From positions 55,428,155 through 55,492,154 of the forward strand of contig JACMZG010000008.1 in assembly GCA_018340805.1 (NCBI GenBank): a stretch of DNA of 64,000 nt. Direction: 5' to 3'. The notes below the pieces were generated by a model. That model was not told the origin of the DNA. It searched no databases and saw only the letters and a program-made list of their open reading frames with translations. Both the position numbers and the translations under genes were made by a program. This document shows, piece by piece, positions 56,881 through 64,000 of the stretch. Origin of the DNA: Microvelia longipes. Lineage: Eukaryota > Arthropoda > Insecta > Hemiptera > Veliidae. Positions within the stretch are counted from its first letter, which is position 1. Every line of letters begins with the position of its first letter.

Positions 56881-59043
56881 GACCTGACATTTATCGGGTG
56901 TTTTTGAAGGTTTACTATGAAATCATGTGGTACATTGGCCCAAAAATCTATTAAAAGCTTTTGTCATTGTGGATACCGAATGCTTTCTCAAGAGGCCAAT
57001 GTATTTTTACGAAACATTAAGCTTATAAGATGCTTTAGAAATGAGACATGATGTGAGTAAAGGCGAGACTAAAACCTATAAATGAATATTCCTTGGAATC
57101 GAGTTAGACTTATTCTTATGTCTATAGCATAAGAAATAAGTGGTTCTCAAACTCAAAATGTGGCTTTAGTTATGCTGCTCCTGTAGTGCTATGATATCTT
57201 TACTTATTTTCCCTCTTATCAACTAGACTGATGTATCTGTATCATTTACTGAAATATCAAGACTCTATCATGTAATATTCAGATATAAAGCCCTAAGTTA
57301 AGTTTTTGCCCCTGACTGACCTATTATAATTTGGAACTTCTAGCAATTTTAGACACTTAAAACTTAGCCTATTATTATTATTTGTTTAACTTTAATGTGA
57401 GAATCCTTGACATATAATTAAAACCAAATATTATTTTAGTTCTTAAAAAACCGAATAATATATTATTAAAGTTGAAAACTAATAATATTCTTAAGTATAA
57501 ACAACATAAACTATTAGAGCTGTCTAGTAAAGAACTAAAAAAAAAAAACAGTACCGGAAATTTATTTTGACCCGATTTTGATTTGTAAAATGATTTATAT
57601 GTAACTCTTTAGTTAAAACTGCTTGTCCACTCTTCAAAATTGTAAATGCAATGCTGCATTTTGCTTGTTACACTTTCAGATTATACAATTATATTGTGTC
57701 AACTATTTATGTTTTGCGAAACTCTGTAGTATCAAATGATATTGAAATAATTTTTTAAATAATTTTTTACAAAATTATTTACGATTTAATGTACTTTTTA
57801 TTTACTAATCTTTATGGTCTTTATTTTGTCTTTTACTTTTATAGAAGATTTTTTTAACAAGTAACATCTGTTCAAAACATAAAATACATCTCATTTTAAT
57901 ACTCTTTAAAAATTTTGGTTAAACTGATTTTAATTTTTTAAGAGTTTAAGATTAGCTTTATCGTTAAGCTTTACAAAATTTAGGTTAACCTTCCAGTAAA
58001 AGAAAAATATAACCTTATCATGGCTTTTCACTCCAAGTCCAAGCTCCCTGGGAAAGTGACTTTAAGTTGATATTTGGTTTCTTTATAGTAAAGTGTAAAG
58101 AGACTTATAATTGATGAACCTGATACCGTCCTCAAAATTATTATATTTTAATGCACTAAACAGCTTCTCATAAAGGATTTGTAAGTCGACTTAATGGCTA
58201 CCCTCAATGTCTTGGCATAAAATATCTTCTTTCGGCTTTAGTTCGAAGTCTAAAGAACCAACATTAAGCTAAATTAGAAGCATGTACCATTTATCTCTTT
58301 TATCTGCTTAGGAATTAAATTTGATCTATTTTAATTAGCTTTATGTTTAGCTTAACATAAATTAGTGGTTTTAAAATTATTACATTAGTTTTTTTTTTGT
58401 TTCTTAGGTAATTTTGTTATTGTGCTCGATTTAATATAAAGTGAAATGGTAGCTTTTAATATAGTTTAGTGGTAGTTTCCAATTTTCTTTTTTTTATCCC
58501 GTTTATTTTTATCTAAAAATAAAACTACGAGAGGTTTTCCTATCTCTTTTGAAGTTTAAAAGTTGGTAAGTTTTTACCAAAAGCTCCAAGTATAAAATTT
58601 TTACAAGTTTGATATAATATAGTTTCATCAGTGTTGTAAAATAGAAAACCTTTCGAACTAATTTAAAAAAATAACTTTTCTAGTTATTATATAGTTTGCT
58701 ACTTCCAACATTTATTACAAGGTAAAGATAATTTATACTTAAATATTCTTCCCTCTTTACTTTCTTATTTTAGCCATTATTACTGAGTACCTTTCATACT
58801 TTTTGGAAGAAAATTAAAGTTATGAGCTTAGTTGGAGATCTTTAATGCTTTAACTTTTTAAGTTAAGGCTTGAAAAAAAGGATTTGTCGTTTATTAGTTA
58901 TTTTGAAAATTTTAAAATTCATTGAAGCGGCAGAAATTTGAAGTAGCACTTTTTAATTTCTTTAATGATATAATTTATTAGTATTTTCTTTGATCATCAG
59001 TTTTGATTGAATGCACTTTTAAGCATAATATTTTCCCATATAA
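56881..59043. other. AT-rich DNA, no gene seen
   Basis: The only repeat noted is the short segment at 57693-57745 shared with 45577-45630. No exon is supported. Confidence 0.4.
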
Positions 59044-59050
59044 TATTATA

Positions 59051-59131
<81 letters not shown>

Positions 59132-59149
59132 ATACATTATATATATAAA
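59044..59149. repeat. (TA)n microsatellite
   Basis: About 106 bp of TA with two ATTATA interruptions. Confidence 0.95.
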
Positions 59150-59968
59150 CACGTATGTATTTTAACATTTATTACCAAGAAAAATATGTTCATTTTTGTT
59201 TTGTTTTATTACTCTACTTTGAATATTTTATCTGTAGTTTCGCTGCTATTTTATTGTAACATAGAAATAATATTTCACTGAAATTTACGCAAGGAATAAT
59301 TTATCTTTTTTTGTGCTGTTGTGCTCTTTTTTTAGTAACAATGAATAAAAAGGGACCTATTTATATGCTGTTGACATTGAAAGAGAAACGAATAGGGCAG
59401 TTAATCATGTTGTATGCTAGAAAAGCTCGGAGTAAACGGCTCGGAAACCGATGAGAGCCGAGTGGTCAGATTTTGAAATGTGTGGTTTTCACCTTGTAAA
59501 CATTTATTAAATCCTTTACCTCTATTGGATTTTAACAATAGTCTACTCTACTAAGATACTTTGCATACACTATCAAATAATTTCTGGACATATTAACTTA
59601 ACCATGTTAAACTTGATTAATTCAAGCTAATTGCTGGTTTAGAATTATCATCGTAAATTAAATTTCTCTTAAACCCTTTAACTATTATTGAATTAGGCGT
59701 TAAGAAATGTCTGAAACACACAGATATCGTTACTGCAACATTTATTTATGGATTTTTATGCAAATAGCATTAGAAATATCTCTGGCTCTATCAAAACTAT
59801 ACACAATCTTGTGAATTTTTTTACAATGAAAGCCTTTTATAGCAGATTACTCAGTTATGTGCATTATTGACGTTGATTTTTTTTATCTCTTAGCGAATGT
59901 TTATATATAAATGACGCTTATGAGGTTATTCGAATGACGGATGTGAAGGGGGAAGTAGGGAATCATAT
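59150..59968. other. AT-rich DNA with a GC-rich palindromic patch
   Basis: At about 59427-59475, CTCGGAGTAAACGGCTCGG with CGATGAGAGCCGAGTGGTC can fold on itself. The latter part resembles a tRNA-type A-box (GAGCCGAGTGGTC), but no B-box follows. The repeat shared with 53470 lies at 59878-59965. Confidence 0.4.
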
Positions 59969-60028
59969 ATATATATATATATATTTATATATTATATAAT
60001 AATTATATATTATAATATATATATATAC
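59969..60028. repeat. (TA)n microsatellite
   Basis: About 60 bp of TA-rich tract, ending ATATATACACGCTGGGA. Confidence 0.9.
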
Positions 60029-61925
60029 ACGCTGGGAACCTTGTGTTAGCAGTAAGGTGACGAATATTTAGTTGGTTAGAAATGCCTAAAAGTATTTTTT
60101 GGGTTATCTGACCCCTAGTTTCGGTGCACTACCGGTGTTTTGTCTTACTACAATTAAAGTTGATTAATTGAACAAGTTTTTCTTAGCTCTCCTTTCATTC
60201 TAATTACAGAGCTATATGATTGTTTTCTGATCTTTGCGAGAACTCTAAAGTAGCGTGTTAAGAGCGGTGTATGAATTGAAGCATTTTTTTCACATTAAGT
60301 AATATAATGTTTATTTAGATATCAAGACTATTTTTTAGGTTACGACCGATCTATTCATGTTCATTGCAGGTACATCGTACAATTCTGAGTTCAGATACAG
60401 CAAGTATTAAATAATATTCTTATACTTAAACTATTTTCTGTCTTTATATATGTATATTTGCAAACCGAAATTCAATTATAAATTGTTGTTTTCTTCGACT
60501 AAATACTGAATTCTATCAGCTGCACCCATACTTGAACTCCAAATCTTAATATCTTGGTGAAAACCTAAAAAATTAAACATGTCTTAAAAGTATATTTAAA
60601 ATTTAAGGGCTTACAGAAAATCGCACTTTCAGAAAAGCGTGTTATTAACTTCTCATAACTTTTTGAAATAAATACAATGGCACCACGTTATTACACATTA
60701 TTGTGTCTTTCCTGGTTTATTTTATTATTTTGCGATGCGACTGAACTAAATAAGCAGGAAATAATATTGTATATTTCGCGTTTCTGAATTATCCTTGTAT
60801 TACCTTTAGTTTTGAAATTCTAGAGTGACCCTTATAATACCTAGCGGTATAATATCTGTCTAAATGGGATGTTGTAGGATTATTACAGCGTTTCAACTTG
60901 TTTTATATAATATCTTAAAACTCGGCATTGTTGTGTATACATGTTAACTGTTTATGTTGGTGTATTTACTGTGGCATTGTTGGGCTATTGTTGGTAATAT
61001 TGTTAACTCAGGGTTCCTTCCAGGATCAAGAGTCATCCTTACTTTCAACAAAAACTCCTTCGGTTTAAAGTATTCTATATTGTCATTCCCAAGCTTTGTA
61101 AAAGAATTTCTATAAGATTTCTTGTGTGCTTATATATTATCTATGCACATATTGTATGAAGTAAAGGGCATATAAGCTGAGTTTAAATCCTATATTTATC
61201 TAGGATTTGTACCATCCTTATCTAACTTTTAGGTCTAGAGATATTGGTTTTTCTTGAGATGTAATATATTGAAGTTGTTGAAAACCTTTATTGTCCACAT
61301 TTCCTAGTCAGATTTGGTTTGGGTTTTATCTCAAATCACGGGTTGAGGATGACGTTTCAAGTTTTTCCTCGCTCCGAGATTTATACGATTTACTGCTGTT
61401 TCCTATCTCTATTGCTTATCTCTAATATATCGTTTCCCACATGACAGATTTACCTTCTGCTCCGTTATCTCTTCCTTACGGTGTCAGTTTATTTGTTTTT
61501 ATATCATCTTATGTATTTTTATATTTTGATTTATTCCTTAGATGTACCACGCCTGTAACTTTCTTGAGAAAATATACTTTCTCTGTTATTGCTGTTCGTT
61601 CCATGATTTATTTAGGTTTTTCTCTATTTTGTTATTGAATATAAAACTGATTATTTTCATCTTATGCCTTACGATAATAACATTTTCTTATTTCTAAATG
61701 TATATTTCGTCTACTATGTTTTCGTATTTATGTGTAGATTAGGCATTCTTTGTGCGTTCTCTGAAATCTAATGAAGAGTTTCTCTTATAATATATTTATA
61801 TTTGATTTCTTTATATTACACCTCTGGCAAAAATTTTGGTATTTATGACAAAAATAAAAAAAAGTATCCCAAACTAAGTTAAATGGTTTTTGCTTACCCA
61901 TCAGACGTTAAATAGTCTCTATCTA
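60029..61925. other. AT-rich DNA, no gene seen
   Basis: The 65-residue frame at 61441 is hydrophobic but has no recognisable domain, and it ends without a splice signal I trust. Confidence 0.4.
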
Positions 61926-62118
61926 AGGCCCGTATTCAAAGACATTTTCCTTACATAAACCTAAAATTTTCCTTAAGAGCTTCTTAAGGATCCTTAAGGC
62001 TTCCCTTAAGGAGACCTAACATTTTCCTTACCTAAACTGTAAACCTAACATTTTTCTTGAGGCCTCCTTAAGGAAAATGTTAGGTTTAGGTAAGGAAAAT
62101 GTCTTTGAATACGGGCCT
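61926..62118. mobile_element. 193-bp MITE with inverted termini
   Basis: The left end AGGCCCGTATTCAAAGACAT pairs exactly with the right end ATGTCTTTGAATACGGGCCT, and pairing continues inward (TTTTCCTTACnTAAACCTAA). The interior contains nested CCTTAAGG palindromes and repeats of CCTAACATTTTCCTTA. There is no coding capacity. The short length and clean termini fit a non-autonomous DNA transposon. The target duplication is not obvious. Confidence 0.85.
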
Positions 62119-64000
62119 ATGTATATATTTATACTCATATTATAAAAAATTCATATTTATACTCAAATATGCATAAAGTAGAACATTTTTAGTTACGATT
62201 CAGCATTAAGTCTCTGAAATAAAATTTACAAAGATAAAGTGTTAAAAAAGGTGTTTGAAATAATGCTACGTGGATTTTTGATAAAATAAAGTAGCGCGTC
62301 GTTTCTGTTCGGTACGAGTTTTCTAATATTGCATTTGTTTCCAAATGATTGAAGTAATGTCACTAAAAATATCACCTACACTCATGTGTTACGTATTTTG
62401 TTTTTTTTCTAAAGAGTTGTTAGAGTTATTCGTCTCTCTAGATAGAGTTTCGTACCTGACTATCCGAAGAGAAAAAATGTAGCGACGTATCCCTCGCATT
62501 TTTCCATGATTAATGCATTATGGCTCTCCAAGCGTTCTGCTCCTGACATTCCATCTCTTTTTTACCATCTTTCAGCCCCCTACATATTTCTATGATTCGT
62601 CTCTCTTTCAAGTCCACATATTTTTCAACGCCTTAATGTGTATTTTTAATCTTGATTTTTTTCATTCATTCTTATTTGTAGAAAATGTAATTTTGCTTAC
62701 TTGAAATATGAGTTTATTTACTTATTTAAGTATTTATACTTTATTCTTTATGTGCAAAAACGTTTAATTTAATTCCTAATTTTTATTAATAATAATAATT
62801 AAAAGTTTGTTAATTTTTTAAAATCTGCACGATAAATAAATTTGTATTTGTTGATTATGGATAAGATATTACTGTTATTATAGTATATATACAATACTAT
62901 ACTTATTATAGTTCATAAGGTATAAAGATATTTACTTATTAGTGAATATTTATTTACCTCAGATTGCAACAGATTCATTAATCATTCAACTGATACACGA
63001 TAGATAGGTTAATTAAATTCCATCAAATTTTAGACAAGGTGGAACTACTGTGTTATGTAGTAATTTTCTAAACCAATTATATAACTATTTGAATTTAATG
63101 GAAATATATATTTTTAAATGATAAATTAAATTATAACTCTGTAATTATCATTTTAAATAAAATTATGGTTGGTTGAATAACTGAACTATGTATTTTATTT
63201 TTACAATATTAAAATAACAAAAAGTTTTATTTAAGTACTTAAAAAGCTTTTAGTGCCTTCCCCTTAAAACATTTAAAATAAAATATAAACTTTAATAAGA
63301 AGTATAATAAAAATATTTTTCAGAAAAAAGTTAAAAGAATAAAAAAGCTCTGGTTAAAACCTTAAAATGATACTTTTAATAAGTAGCTTTCAAAAAACTT
63401 GTGCGGAATAATAGTTAATTACATTAGAGAATGACTCGGTGCTGTTGTAATAGGAACCAAAGAACACCTTACTGCTTTAGATAGAGTTGGTCATCGCTCC
63501 CTCTATTCTTTGCTAATACTCTGTTATAAAACAATTCTTTTTAGTATTATTCGCTGTAAATACTTAAATGTTTCCAAGTCAAGATTGTGTAGTTTTTTAT
63601 TTTAAGCAATACTTAGCGATAAATAGTTCGATTTATTTTTGTTGTTTTAAAACTTTTATTTTTATTAGGGATCTTCTATAGAGTGTCACGATGTGAGGAT
63701 TACAATTTATTCGACATAAATTAGCTACTGTGATGTAGCTCGATTAGAAGACGATACAAGCTATAAAATGACACTGTCTCTCAAATTTTTATAAAAAAAT
63801 TGATCAAATTAAAAAACGAATATATTAATTTTATCGTTTTTATTTCTCTGATGTAGACTCAGAAATTAGTTTGATGTATTGTGTATTGAGTTTGATTTTT
63901 TATGTTGTGTTTACTTAAAGGCCATTATACAAGGTGCACCGCTGAAAAGCCAGAATTTGTGAACTTATTGTAAACAAAAAAACTTATTTAGTTTTTAAAG
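62119..64000. other. AT-rich DNA, no gene seen
   Basis: No exon, RNA gene or repeat boundary recognised up to the window end. The 63-residue frame at 62513 has no recognisable domain. Confidence 0.4.

Overview
The window is AT-rich, repeat-dense eukaryotic DNA, almost certainly from an insect or another arthropod with a large genome. The reasons are a spliced rhodopsin-like receptor gene with a 34-kb intron, many (TA)n microsatellites, tRNA-headed SINEs, an R1-type non-LTR retrotransposon, a Penelope-like element and relics of mariner-like and pogo/Tigger-like DNA transposons. Nothing looks bacterial or viral. The species cannot be named from the sequence alone.

Only one host gene is supported. 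It is an orphan class A G-protein-coupled receptor on the minus strand, seen as three internal coding exons: 46133-45932 (N-terminal tail and TM1), 11552-10979 (TM2 to TM5) and 10236-10048 (third intracellular loop and TM6). All three have GT/AG sites and matching phases. The first exon has an acceptor site, so the true start may lie further upstream, and the TM7/C-terminal exon was not found. Positions 11553-45931 are therefore one intron, and most of the repeats described here lie inside it.

The main repeat is a dispersed family of about 700 bp, present as at least a dozen copies or fragments in both orientations. Its centre of interest is a block of about 60 bp that closely resembles the 3' half of eukaryotic 5S rRNA, covering the A-box, IE and C-box promoter region. 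Next comes a tail rich in GAGCGAAGCGAGTCCGA-type sequence, which ends in a T-run. Some copies are interrupted: by a tRNA-headed SINE (17.2 kb), a pogo-like element (15.3 kb), an 85-bp-arm inverted repeat (49.8 kb) and a complete but frame-broken R1-type retrotransposon (36.47-41.94 kb). The tail has also become a roughly 70-bp tandem array at 43.36-43.79 kb.

Layout: 0-9 kb holds foldback elements, a 700-bp palindrome, two short tandem arrays and a Penelope-like element fragment. 10-11.6 kb holds two receptor exons. 13-36 kb is intron with 5S-like repeats, SINEs, a mariner relic at 22.0-23.5 kb and (TA)n tracts. 36.4-42.2 kb is the R1-type element in an ACAY-rich minisatellite. 42.6-46.6 kb holds the tandem tail array and the first visible receptor exon. 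46.6-64 kb holds two minisatellites, a pair of facing LINE 3' ends, inverted repeats, a degenerate 145-bp array, further repeat copies and a short MITE. Long stretches between these are AT-rich with no gene I can support.
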